In this document: positions 8,721 to 17,781 of the stretch, piece by piece | Layout: every line of letters starts with the position of its first letter | Numbering within the stretch: position 1 is the stretch's first letter | Assembly (NCBI GenBank): GCA_963780655.1 | Contig: CAWACP010000013.1 | Span: 1 to 64,000 of the forward strand | Direction of reading: 5' to 3' | From: CAWACP01 sp963780655 | GTDB lineage: Bacteria > Acidobacteriota > Terriglobia > Bryobacterales > Bryobacteraceae | DNA: 64,000 nucleotides | Notes under the pieces: generated by a model | Seen by the model: the letters and a program-made list of their open reading frames with translations, nothing else | What the model was told of the DNA's origin: nothing | Database searches by the model: none | Made by a program: the position numbers and the translations under genes

Positions 8721-9959
8721 CAGGCGGCGCCGGGAGTCCTCCTGGGCGGCCTTTGTCGCCATGGGGCCCATCAGCATGCCATAGCCTCCCGATTCGCCCA
8801 CCGCCTTCACCACCAGCTCGCCCAGATGCTCGGTGACGTACTTCAGATCCTGTTCCCGCGAGCAGACCCATGTCGGCACGATTCCGAGAATCGGATCTTC
8901 GCCGAGATAGTAGCGGATGATGTCCGGCACCCAGGCATAGATGGCCTTGTCGTCGGCGATGCCGTTGCCTACCGCGTTCGCCAGCGCCACATTGCCGGAG
9001 CGATAGGCGCCCATGAGCCGGGGATGCCCAGCAGCGAGTCGGGCCGGAACGCCAGCGGGTCGAGGAAATCGTCGTCGATGCGGCGATAGATGACGTCCAC
9101 GCGCGTAAGCCCCAATGGTCTTCATGTAGACCATGTCGCCATTCACCACCAGGTCGCGGCCCTCCACCAGCTCCATGCCCATCTGATGAGCGAGGAAGCT
9201 GTGCTCGAAGTACGCGCTGTTGTACAAACCCGGCGTGAGAACAACCACCACCGGGTTCGCCGCCTGCGGCGCCATCATCCGCAGAATGCGCACCAGTTCG
9301 AGCGGGTAGTGATGGACCGGCAAAACTTCCTGGAGCTGAAATGCAGTGGGAAAGGTGCGGGTCATCACCGCCCGATTTTCGAGCACGTACGAAATGCCGC
9401 TGGGCGTCCGGACATTGTCCTCGAGGACGAGGAAGTCGCCGGTCTTCGAATCGCGCACCAGGTCGATGCCGGCGATGTGGGTATAATTCCGCGCGGCACG
9501 CGCAGGTTCATCATCTCGCGGCGGAACTGCCGGCAGAAAAGACCAGCGACCGCGGCACCACGCCGTCTTTGAGGATCTTCTGCGCTCCGTAGACGTCCTG
9601 CAGAAACAGGTTCAGCGCGAGCACTCGCTGCGAGAGGCCGCGCTCGATGCGCTCCCACTCGTGCCAGGGAATGATGCGCGGAACCAGGTCGAGGGAAACA
9701 GGCGCTCGGTGCCGCGGCCGTCGCTGTACACCGTGAAGGTGATCCCCTGCAGCAGAAAAGCGGAATCGGCAAGGTGGCGGCGCTGCTCGAAACGGCGGGG
9801 CCGCATGGCGGCGAATTCATTGAAGATGCGCTCGTAGTGGGGGCGGGGCGCGCCGTCGCCGGCGAACATCCCGTCGAAGAAGGCGTCGGTCGCGTACCGG
9901 CGAAAGAGGCCGCCTGAAGCTGGTTGCGCGCTGATCATAAAGGCATTAGCTGTCAGCAA
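8705..9959 (-). CDS. Circularly permuted ATP-grasp type 2 protein, truncated at the junction and frameshifted
   Basis: From the ATG at 9959 the product begins MLTANAFMISAQPASGGLFR and continues with DAFFDGMFAGDGAPRPHYERI, RIIPWHEWERIERGL, GIDLVRDSKTGDFLVLEDNVRTPSG (an ATP-grasp core segment), TPGLYNSAYFEHSFLAHQMG and VGESGGYGMLMGP. This is the COG2308 / DUF404-DUF407 family, whose genes often sit beside alpha-E and transglutaminase-like genes. Those partners are absent because the contig changes identity at about 8705, after RLIADPPD. Roughly the last sixth of the protein is lost. Frame breaks near 9690, 9500 and 9100 look like sequence error. The substrate of the family is unknown. Confidence 0.8.
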
Positions 9960-10196
9960 CCGGGCTGGCGAGCGGGCGTGGCGTCTTCTGCAATGTATCG
10001 TTGGCGCGGTTACGCTGTCAAATCGAGCTTACTGAGAATGGCCAGACATAAACGCCTATTGACGCCGATCGGTTCCTCGCTGCCTCTTATAATGGGTCAT
10101 ACGCTCTGTGCGGCCTGGCCCTGGTTGCCGCCGCACGCCAGGACTCCGTTCACGCCACGCAGGACGCAAATGCCGCAGGATATTCTGTTCCGGACG

Positions 10197-11796
10197 TGCA
10201 CAGCCGCACTCCATCGGAGAGCCTGGTACGTTCGGCAAGTCAGGTATCCATCGCCTTTGTTCTTCTGGCCGTTACGCCGCCCTGTCCCGCGATACGTCCA
10301 TGGGGGGTCTTCCTTCGTCGTGCGTTTTTCCACCACGCTTTCCCGTTGGCGCGCTCCCCATGCCCAATCTGACCCGCGACCTGTTCGCCGAAGGAGCGCT
10401 GTCCTCGGCCTTCGTTCCGACGTTCACGGTAACGCTGGCGAAGAAGGGCAGGAAAGAAGCGGCCCTGCTGTCGGACCTCACCGCCACGGCAGTGATTCTG
10501 CTGGTCGGCGCGCTCTCGCTGCTCGGCGTGGGCTCGGCTTCGGTGCCGTGGGAGCTGCTCGCGCCCGGCTTCCATCAGGTTCCGGGAAAGTTCGAGCTGG
10601 CCGTGAAGATGACCCGCATCATGTTCCCGTTCCTGCTGCTGGTGGCGCTGGCGGCGCAGGCCATGGGGGTGCCTCTCAACGCCTGCAATCGCTTCGGCGT
10701 GCCGGCGATAAAGTCTACGCAAACGCCCTCGGTGCGGTGGGGTTCGGCCTGCTCGCTGGTTTTGTAATTGGACCGCGCGTGGGTATCGATCGAATCACCG
10801 GCATGGCGATCGGCGTGGTTCTCGGCGGGCTGCTGCAACTCCTGTGGCAGATGCCGAGTATGTCGCGGCTGGGTTTCGGTTACCGTCCGGCCATCGACTG
10901 GTCGCACCCCGGACTGCGGCAGATCATTCGGCTGATGGGGCCGGCGATTGTGGGCAGCGCGGCGGTGCAGATCAACGTCATGGTGAACACGAACTTTGCG
11001 TCGCGCATCCCCATGAACGGACCGGTGAGCTGGCTGGCGTACGCGTTCCGATTCATGCAGCTTCCGCTGGGAATCTTCGGCGTGGCCATCGCGTCGGCCA
11101 CTCTTCCGGCCATTCGCGTAGCGTGGTGGCGGGCAGAATGGATGAATACCGCCGCACGCTCTCGCGCTCCCTGACGTTGGTGTTCCTGCTCACCGTGCCC
11201 AGCTCCGTCGGACTCATTCTGCTGGGCAAGGCGATGATCGGCGTGATTTACGAGGGCGGCCAGTTTACGGCTTCCGACACCGCGCAGACCGCGGTCGCGC
11301 TCTCCTGCTACGCGTTCGGCCTTGCCGTTATTCCGCGCTGAAAGTGGTGGGACCGGCGTTCTACGCTCTACACGATGCGCGCACGCCGATGTACGTCAGC
11401 ATCTGTTCCATTCTGGTCGACGACTTCGCCGCTTCGGCCATGTCGGCGCGTTTCGGATTCGCCGGTCTGGCTGCTACCACCTCCATCGTGGCGCTGTTCG
11501 GAGCAGTGGCGCTGTTCTGGATTCTGCGGAATCGCACCGCTGGTATCTACGGGCGGGAATTGGCGGCGACCCTGGGCAAGATCATCCTGGCGGCGGCAGT
11601 GATGGGACTCGCCACATGGGCGTCGAGCAGCCTGATGGGATCGCGATTCGGTTTCAGGCCCGGTTGCCCGTCTGCCGACCTGGCCGTTTCGATCCCCTGG
11701 TGGGCGCGGGAGTTTTTTTATGCGCTCTGCCGCGCGCTCAGAGTGAAAGAACTGGCGGTGCTCAGAAACGCGGTGTTCAGCCCGGTAGCTCGATGA
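10197..11796 (+). CDS. murJ: Lipid II flippase MurJ, frameshifted
   Basis: Polytopic MviN/MurJ protein that flips the peptidoglycan precursor lipid II across the inner membrane. A likely GTG start at 10197 gives VHSRTPSESLVRSASQVSIA. The segment just after it (10,250-10,365) is garbled by indels. The family signature NLTRDLFAEGALSSAFVPTF follows, then membrane segments TAVILLVGALSLLGV, MFPFLLLVALAAQAMGV, MGPAIVGSAAVQINVMVNT and LPLGIFGVAIASATLP. After a frame change near 11130, SLTLVFLLTVPSSVGLILLG continues, and after another near 11340, KVVGPAFYALHDARTPMYVS. It ends FSPVAR. The order and spacing match a complete MurJ of about 530 residues, so function is secure, but at least four indels break the reading frame. 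Confidence 0.8.
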
Positions 11797-11805
11797 CGCT
11801 TCTGG

Positions 11806-11934
11806 ACGGTGCTGAAAAAGTAAGTGAAAGCCTGGGCATGCAGGCGAAAACGCCTGCTCCACCACGGTGCATCGACAATTCACGGCAACAGTAGAGTAGG
11901 CCTTTGGCCTGCGCAGTTACTTTTTCAGCACCGT
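11806..11934. repeat. Non-coding 129-bp element with 18-bp terminal inverted repeats (MITE-like)
   Basis: The ends are perfect inverted copies: ACGGTGCTGAAAAAGTAA at 11806-11823 and its complement at 11917-11934. Inside are the palindromes GCAGGCGAAAACGCCTGC (11840-11857) and AGGCCTTTGGCCT (11899-11911). A second copy of the right two thirds lies at 44415-44505. It sits directly after murJ and could also end its transcript. Confidence 0.7.
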
Positions 11935-11986
11935 CTTCCGGGGTGCGATCGCGAGGGAGTGGTCGTAACTGCTATCCTGGCCTCAG

Positions 11987-12734
11987 ATGGATGAGCTGCA
12001 GCTCCGCGGTCTGAGGGAGGAGGTTCGAACGGGCGAGTCGTCTGTTCAGCCGCCCCTCGACCGGATGCGGCACCTGCCCTTCGAGGATCTCGGCTACGCT
12101 AAACTCGACCACCACCGTGCGCTGCGGCACGGCCTCACCGAGGTGATTTTCGGAATGGGCAAGACGCCCGATCAGGTGGTCGGCATTGCCCAGCGCCTGC
12201 TCGATAAATCGCGCAATCTGCTGATCACCCGCGCCAACGAGCACGTCGCAACCCGCGTCCGCGAGACCTGTCCGGAAGCCGAGTATTTTCCCCTTTCCGG
12301 GGCCATTCGCGTATGGCGCGACCGGACCATTCATGGCAAGGGCTCAGTTGCGGTGGTCTGCGCGGGTACCAGCGACATACCAGTGGCCGAAGAGGCGCAA
12401 CTGACCGCTGAAGTGATGGGGAACGCTGGTGGACGTGATCTACGACATCGGCGTGGCGGGTATTGACCGGCTCCTGAGCCACAGTGACCGGCTGACCGCC
12501 GCCCGGGTGGTGGTGGTATGCGCGGGCATGGAAGGTGCGCTGCCCAGCGCCGTCGGTGGCCTGGTATCGACGCCGGTGATTGCCGTGCCCACCAGTGTTG
12601 GATACGGCGCGAGCTTTCACGGCCTGGCCGCGCTGCTCGGGATGCTGAACAGCTGTGCGAGCAACGTCACCGTGGCGAACATTGATATTGGCTTCGGCGC
12701 GGGTTACGAAGCAAGCCTGATCAATCGGTTGTGA
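11987..12734 (+). CDS. larB: Nickel pincer cofactor biosynthesis protein LarB, frameshifted
   Basis: LarB carboxylates and hydrolyses nicotinic acid adenine dinucleotide in synthesis of the nickel-pincer cofactor of lactate racemase. The ATG at 11987 opens MDELQLRGLREEVRTGE. FEDLGYAKLDHHRALRHG and EVIFGMGKTPDQVVGIAQ are LarB N-terminal hallmarks. The PurE-like core follows: VAVVCAGTSDIPVAEEA, then after a one-base break near 12428 DVIYDIGVAGIDRLLSH, VVVCAGMEGALPSAVGGL, PVIAVPTSVGYGASF and IDIGFGAGYEASLINRL. The total of about 249 residues is normal. larC, larE and larA are not in the window. The downstream gene starts 2 bp after the stop. Confidence 0.85.
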
Positions 12735-12735
12735 G

Positions 12736-14036
12736 ATGGGCCTGATTCGCCCGGGCGTCATTTTGATCGTGCTCGCCGCAGCGGCCGCAATCGCGGCGGA
12801 TCCCTAGCCTCCTCGGCGCGTACTCAATCACCGCGCGCGCGCCGCTGTTGAGGCGAAGGATTACGCTGCCCTGCACAGCGCTTTGGTGCAGTTACGACCT
12901 TTGCTACCGGGTAATCCCACAATTGTCTATAATCTGGCGACATCGGAAGCGAGTGGTCTGGGTTTATCCGCCGCGGCCCTGAACAATTTGCGAGACCTTG
13001 CGGATACCGGCCTGCGGTTCGATATTGCCGGGGAGGATGACTTCGCATCCCTGCGCGCATCCGCCGAATATGCGGCGGCTCTGGATGAATTCGCGGAGAA
13101 CGGGTGGTCGGTGTCGGCCAGCGCCCTGGCATTCGCGATTCAGGAACCCGACCTGATTCCCGAGGACATCGCCTGGGATCCGCAGACGCGCTCTGGCTTT
13201 TCCGGTGAGCAGCGTGCGGCGGAGCGAGATCATTACCGGAGATGGGAAAGTGTTCGCGACGGCGCCGTGGCCCGTGGCGGTGGATACGGCGTCCGGCTGA
13301 TTGGCATCGCCGCATCCTGTGGGCCACCACCGTCGGGGTTCCGCACTGCGAGACATGCAGCAAATCGGACCAGGGCCGCACCGCGCTGCTGGCTTTCGAT
13401 CTGGATTCCGGGGCCCTCCGCAAGCGCGCGGATTCACCGCTGAAGGGTTTGCTCGGCGACATGACGATCGGCAGGGACGGCCATCCTTACGTATCAGACG
13501 GCGCGGCGGGAGCCGTTTTTCATTTTCATCCCGACACCGGCGAATTCGAGCGGCTGGATGTCGCGGGTGAGTTCCCTTCGCCGCAGACGCCGGCGCTTTC
13601 GACGGACGAAAAGACCCTTTACGTTCCCGATTATGTTCGTGGTATCGCGGCGATCCGTCTGGTTGACAAGCGCACTACGTGGCTGATGCCCGCGGGTGGC
13701 ATTGCCCTCAACGGCATTGATGGCCTGTATGTGTATGGCGGCGATTTTTTAGCGGTTCAGAACGGGACAGAGCCTCCGCGGGTCATTCGCGTTTCACTCG
13801 ATCTCCAAAAGCAGAGGGTATTAGAGGCCAACACGCCGGGACTCGGTGAGCCGACCCACGGCGTGGTCGTGGGGGACAGGTTCTATTTCATTGCCGATAG
13901 CGGGTGGGATCGATACGACGAAAGCGGCCATCCGAAGAAGGGCACGGATCCGGTTCACTCTTCCGTGCGCGTCATCGATCTGAAGAGGCTAAAGCCCAAT
14001 GCCGCAGAGTTTCAGGGAAGCAAACAAAATCAATGA
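12736..14036 (+). CDS. Secreted protein with C-terminal beta-propeller (SMP-30/NHL-like), frameshifted
   Basis: Starts at the ATG at 12736, 2 bp after larB. A signal peptide (LIRPGVILIVLAAAAAIAA) precedes a helical part that resembles tetratricopeptide-type repeats (HRARAAVEAKDYAALHSAL, LPGNPTIVYNLATSEASG). Breaks near 12805 and 13205-13310 separate this from the propeller: LWATTVGVPHCETC, GRTALLAFDLDSGALRKRA, LLGDMTIGRDGHPYVSDGAAG, TLYVPDYVRGIAAIRL, GIALNGIDGLYVYGGDFLAV, HGVVVGDRFYFIADSGWD. These repeated blades match NHL/gluconolactonase-like propellers. The product is exported and of unknown function. Confidence 0.6.
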
Positions 14037-14069
14037 TTTGCGTTTAGCCAGAACTGGATGCTGTGTGTT

Positions 14070-14162
14070 GTGGCGCACGCTTCAGCGTGCTGGTGCGAGC
14101 TTCAGCTCGCGCTGCCGGACTGTGGGCTGAAGCCCACAGCAGCACGCTGAAGCGTGCGCCAC
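14070..14162. repeat. 93-bp compound palindrome (cloverleaf-like)
   Basis: Outer arms of 22 bp (14070-14091 and 14141-14162) are perfect inverted copies built on GCACGCTTCAGCGTGC. They enclose two further perfect hairpins: GCGAGCTTCAGCTCGC at 14096-14111 and TGTGGGCTGAAGCCCACA at 14121-14138. All share a GCTTCAGC or GCTGAAGC core. A related hairpin with the same core is near 44390-44405. Confidence 0.75.
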
Positions 14163-14229
14163 GTGCAATCAGCAACTTATCAGAAAAACTTTTGGTATTG
14201 GGCTTTAGCCTGGACCTGATAGAGGTGGG

Positions 14230-14247
14230 GCAGGCGGTTTCGCCTGC
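14230..14247. repeat. Short palindromic repeat, GCAGGCG family
   Basis: GCAGGCGGTTTCGCCTGC, one of the dispersed palindromes also found at 11840, 35424, 37932 and (as variants) at 19589, 37891 and around the IS4 element. It lies 10 bp beyond the stop of the small conserved gene at 14257. Confidence 0.65.
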
Positions 14248-14256
14248 CTTCAGTTC

Positions 14257-14712
14257 CTAAGCGACGGCGGCGGCGGGCCGTGGCGCAACTTCGAGCCTGC
14301 CGGTCGGGGCGATGCGAGCGCCCGACTGCTCCATGTACAGGTAGAATCCGAACATCGGCATCGCCTCGTTCCTGGCGAGCCGGTTCACTCTCCAGTGGAC
14401 GCGCAGGTGGCAGACGTTCTCATCATTGGACAGGTTGAGAAGCGTTGAGTAGAGACCGCAATAGAGTTCTGCGGATACTTGATGAGAGGAATCCAGCGCT
14501 CTCCGTCGGCCCCGAACCCTGAATGGGGCGGCGGGAACCTGGTGCTCGACGCTGCGGGTGATGCCAAGCGTCAGGACAATGAGTTTGGTGGCGGCGGAGC
14601 CCAGTTCGACAACGGGTCCGAACCGTCCGACTGGACCACGCGCTCCTTTATCAGAAATGTTGGCAGCATATTTTTCTCCAGCGAAGTTGCTTGCCGGACC
14701 AGTCCCCTGCTA
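14257..14712 (-). CDS. Small conserved hypothetical protein, frameshifted
   Basis: The minus strand encodes a protein-like series split by two indels: GPASNFAGEKYAANISDKG, VELGSAATKLIVLTLGITRS, VEHQV, then in a second frame FGADGERWIPLIKYPQ, then back to ELYCGLYSTLLNLSNDEN, CHLRVHWRVNRLARNEAMPM and FGFYLYMEQSG, with a stop at 14257-14259. I recall similar small proteins in acidobacterial genomes (a GSADGE-W segment, then LRV-W, then a PMFGFYV segment), with no known function. No start codon is visible in the first frame after the TAG at about 14713, so the N-terminus is uncertain. No single frame holds the whole gene. Confidence 0.45.
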
Positions 14713-14905
14713 CCTGGCACACCCACGGGGGAAGATTGTCAGGTGTCGTCCTGCTCATTAAAATGCTCTCACGTTTGAGGCGAAAAAGGGAAGAGGATTT
14801 CCCACTTTTTTCGTTCCAATCCAGTGACCGTCGCCGCCAGGGAGTTGGGTCAGCCTGAGTCAGTGAATGACCGTATCCCCATGTTGAAATGCGCCACAGC
14901 AGCGT

Positions 14906-15804
14906 CTAACGGCGCTGCTTCAGCCAGAGGCTCAGGAACGCGTCCACTTCGTCCGAGGGAATGTTTGCGCTTACTGTAACGCCCGATTTAACCTGATTGA
15001 CGTTAATGGCGTCGTAAAGCCTGAGAAGTTGCGGTTGATTATCCGGCGTGCTGAGCCGCGCCATGCCGATGACCCCCCGCAATGCATCGTGGATGTGCCG
15101 GGCGCTGTCTCCGTATCGCAGTCGATTCGTCCGGTCAGATTGAGACCGTTTGAAACATCGATACCGGCCAGAGCGGCTCGGACGCCCCGCAAAAGTTGCG
15201 CAATATCCGCCAGACGCGAGTTCCCCTGTGCCTCAATGCCCATCCCGCTCAGGCTTCCGGCGCCGACAGCCCAGAGCTGATCGGACGGGTCGAGAGCCTC
15301 CACCAGCGGCCTTAAGGTACCCGGAAGGCCGCCGCGCCGCTGGTCGTAAGTATCGAGCGCCGCCTTGACCGCCGGCGTGCTGCCTCCCACGGCGACCGAT
15401 TCGCCGATGAAAGCGATTACAGATTGTCCGTTGCCATAGAGGGTGTGTTTCCCGTAGGTAGTGTGTTCGGCGCCCCTCGCGCGCAGCCTCGCTTCCAGCT
15501 CGCGGGTATTGTAGCGGCCGCGCACCATAGTTGCCGTGGTGGTCCCGTTCGACCATGCCAGCACTGCGTCGAGGTCCTTTCGGGGATCGACGCCTGTTCC
15601 TGGACGAAGCGATCCACGCCTGGCAGGGTCAGTTGCGCGACATATTTCTGGTATACCGGCGTGGTGCGGAGACGGGCCACATCGACGCCCATCAGCAGCA
15701 CGGCGTCCGGGGGGACGAACCTGACGAGGTCCCGATCGACGCGGCCGCCTTTCGATACCGGCGCCTGGCAGGCCGCGAGAAGCAGGAATGCTGTCACGGC
15801 GCAC
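14906..15804 (-). CDS. Putative lipoprotein of unknown function, downstream of an ABC exporter, frameshifted
   Basis: The N-terminus has a short hydrophobic signal with a lipobox (TAFLLLAAC), pointing to a lipid-anchored periplasmic protein. The start is probably GTG at 15804 or 15797. The mature part reads VDRDLVRFVPPDAVLLMGVD and VYQKYVAQLTLPGVDRFVQE. After breaks near 15600, DPRKDLDAVLAWSNGTTTA, MVRGRYNTRELEARLRARGA and GESVAVGGSTPAVKAALDTY follow. The last frame change near 15080 leads to LLRLYDAINVNQVKSGVTVS and ends FLSLWLKQRR. It follows the ABC permease by about 110 bp and may be part of that operon. No enzyme motif is seen. The family is not named with confidence. Confidence 0.5.
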
Positions 15805-15912
15805 GCTGAAGCACAGGCAGTCTCCGTCCTATTTCTCCCTGTCCGTCGCGGCAGCCGCCGTTTTCGTGCCACGACCGGTCGAAAGGCAGACGACGTATCT
15901 GCGAACGCTGCA

Positions 15913-16742
15913 TCAGAAATTCCTCTTCGCGAAGACCCGCAGCGCCCCGGCGAGGACGATGGCCCCAAACAGGGCGGAGGTCCAGATGGGCATCCAGCCG
16001 ACAAACGTGCGGTCCTGGATCGCGTTCAGCGTCAGCCGGCCGATGTCGTGAACCTTCGGAAAGATGTAGTACAGCGCCTGCCAGAGCTGGCGTGACCACT
16101 CCGACGAGAGCAGCTTCATCACCTTGTCGCTCTGCGCCAGGATGGGACTGATAATCATCAGCGCCACCGTAATCATCGTTGCCAGCGCCGTACTTTCCCA
16201 CAGCACGCCGATCAGCACCACCACGGTGAGCAGCACCGCAAAAATGAAAATGGTCGTGGCGATGGAGATGAGAAACATTGGCGTCCAGATACCCGTCTTG
16301 ATCCCAAAATCAGCCAGACGCCCAGCACCAGGTAAATGACGTTGCACGATACCACCAGTATGTTCCCAACGTACCGCCCGAGCAGAATATGCGTTCGCGA
16401 GACCGGCTTGGACACGAGCAACTCGATGCGGCCCGGCTCCAGCACGCCGGGAATCAGCCCGGCCGAGGCGAAGACCGAAAGGAACATGCCGAACGTGTAG
16501 AGGAACGTCGCGACGAACGCGAAAACTCCGCGCACCAGTTTGTGCACGTCCTGGGTGTTGTTCGTCGATTTGCCGAACAGCGAGACGGTTGCGGTTGCGC
16601 CCGCGACGATGTCGATCTTCATCACGAAGAGGAAGAACAGAATCATCAGCATGGAAAGGCCGAACAATCCCCAGAAGATCTTGCGCGCCATGGCTTCGCG
16701 GAACATGTCGCGGATGAGCGCAACGGTGGCGATGCCGGTCAT
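15913..16742 (-). CDS. ABC transporter permease (ABC-2 type), frameshifted
   Basis: Start ATG at 16742 overlaps the stop of the ATPase gene by 4 bp, so the two are translationally coupled. The first part has membrane segments WGLFGLSMLMILFFLFVMKI and FAFVATFLYTFGMFLSVFA, plus the loop RIELLVSKPVSRTHILLGRY, typical of ABC-2 permeases, and NILVVSCNVIYLVLGVWLI. A frame change near 16305 is followed by MFLISIATTIFIFAVLLTVV, LATMITVALMIISPILAQSD and, at the end, SALFGAIVLAGALRVFAKRN. About 276 residues and six membrane segments are normal. It forms an exporter with the ATPase at 16739-17737; the cargo is unknown. Confidence 0.75.
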
Positions 16743-17737
16743 CGAACCGCCTCCTCGGCGGTGGAAACCGCGCCTCCGACCGACGGGCCGGAGCCATTGC
16801 CGATGGTCTTGACGAACACTTCTTCCAGCGTCCTCGAGGTGGCCGCCAGCGATTCCACGGGGCAGTGTTCGCCGCGAAGCAGATCGATGGCCTCGTTCGC
16901 GGCTTCCAGCGTGGCGAAATGGAAATCGGCCACGCCGTCGCCCGCGGCAACAGCGGAGGCGCGGGCGCGCAGCGTCTCCCGCAGTCCATCGGGAACCTGT
17001 GAAGCGGTGAGACGGTAGCCCTTGCCGGCCGTCAGATCCTTCACCCTGCCCGACAGCGCCACCTTGCCCTTGTGCAGAATGGCCACCTCGCGGCAGAACA
17101 ACTCGACTTCCACCAGCAGGTGCGAATTGATGAAAATGGTGACGCCCTTTTCTTCGAGCGCGCCCAGAATATCGCGAATGTGGCGGCGGCCCAGCGGGTC
17201 CACGCCATCGGAGGGTTCATCCAGAATCAGCAGCGATGGCGAATGGATGATGGCCTGGGCGAGTCCGAGCCGCTGCAGCATGCCCTTCGAATACTTGCCG
17301 ATGCGGATGTCGCCCCAGCGGTCGAGACCAACGCGTTCCAGCATCTCGGGAATTCTGCGGGTACGTTCGCGCGCTTCCATGCCCGACAGCGCGGCGTAGA
17401 AATCCAGCATGCCGGCGCCGGTGAAATAAGTGGGGAAGCGGTGATTTTCGGGCAAATATCCGACCGCTCTGCGCGCCTCTGCCTCGCGCACGTCGCGCCC
17501 GAACACGCGAGCGTGGCCGCGCGTGGGAGATACCGCGGAGAGCAGCATCTTTACGAACGTCGTCTTGCCCGCGCCGTTCGGACCCAGCAGCCCGAATGTG
17601 GACCCCCGCGCAACCTGCAGCGTGATGCCGTCCACGGCGCGCACTTCTCTCCGCCGCCAGCGCGAGCGGTAGGTCCGTGCGAGATCGGCCGTTTCGATTG
17701 CGTAATCTGTTGCCACTAAAGACAGAATACGCGGCAA
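16739..17737 (-). CDS. ABC transporter ATP-binding protein
   Basis: Complete ATPase of about 332 residues. Walker A is GPNGAGKT (about residues 52-59), the signature is YSKGMLQRLGLAQ, Walker B is LLILDEPSDGVDP, and the H-loop is INSHLLVEVELF. The C-terminal 80 residues (RLTASQVPDGLRETL, TSRTLEEVFVKTIG) are the usual extension of ABC-2 drug- or lipid-exporter ATPases. It overlaps the permease gene and is divergent from moxR. The start may be the ATG at 17737 or the in-frame GTG nine codons later. Confidence 0.85.
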   Translation of the reverse strand: MPRILSLVATDYAIETADLARTYRSRWRRREVRAVDGITLQVARGSTFGLLGPNGAGKTTFVKMLLSAVSPTRGHARVFGRDVREAEARRAVGYLPENHRFPTYFTGAGMLDFYAALSGMEARERTRRIPEMLERVGLDRWGDIRIGKYSKGMLQRLGLAQAIIHSPSLLILDEPSDGVDPLGRRHIRDILGALEEKGVTIFINSHLLVEVELFCREVAILHKGKVALSGRVKDLTAGKGYRLTASQVPDGLRETLRARASAVAAGDGVADFHFATLEAANEAIDLLRGEHCPVESLAATSRTLEEVFVKTIGNGSGPSVGGAVSTAEEAVR

Positions 17738-17781
17738 CGCCCCCTCATTTGTTCCCGGAGACGCGAAGCCCGGTTGTTACA

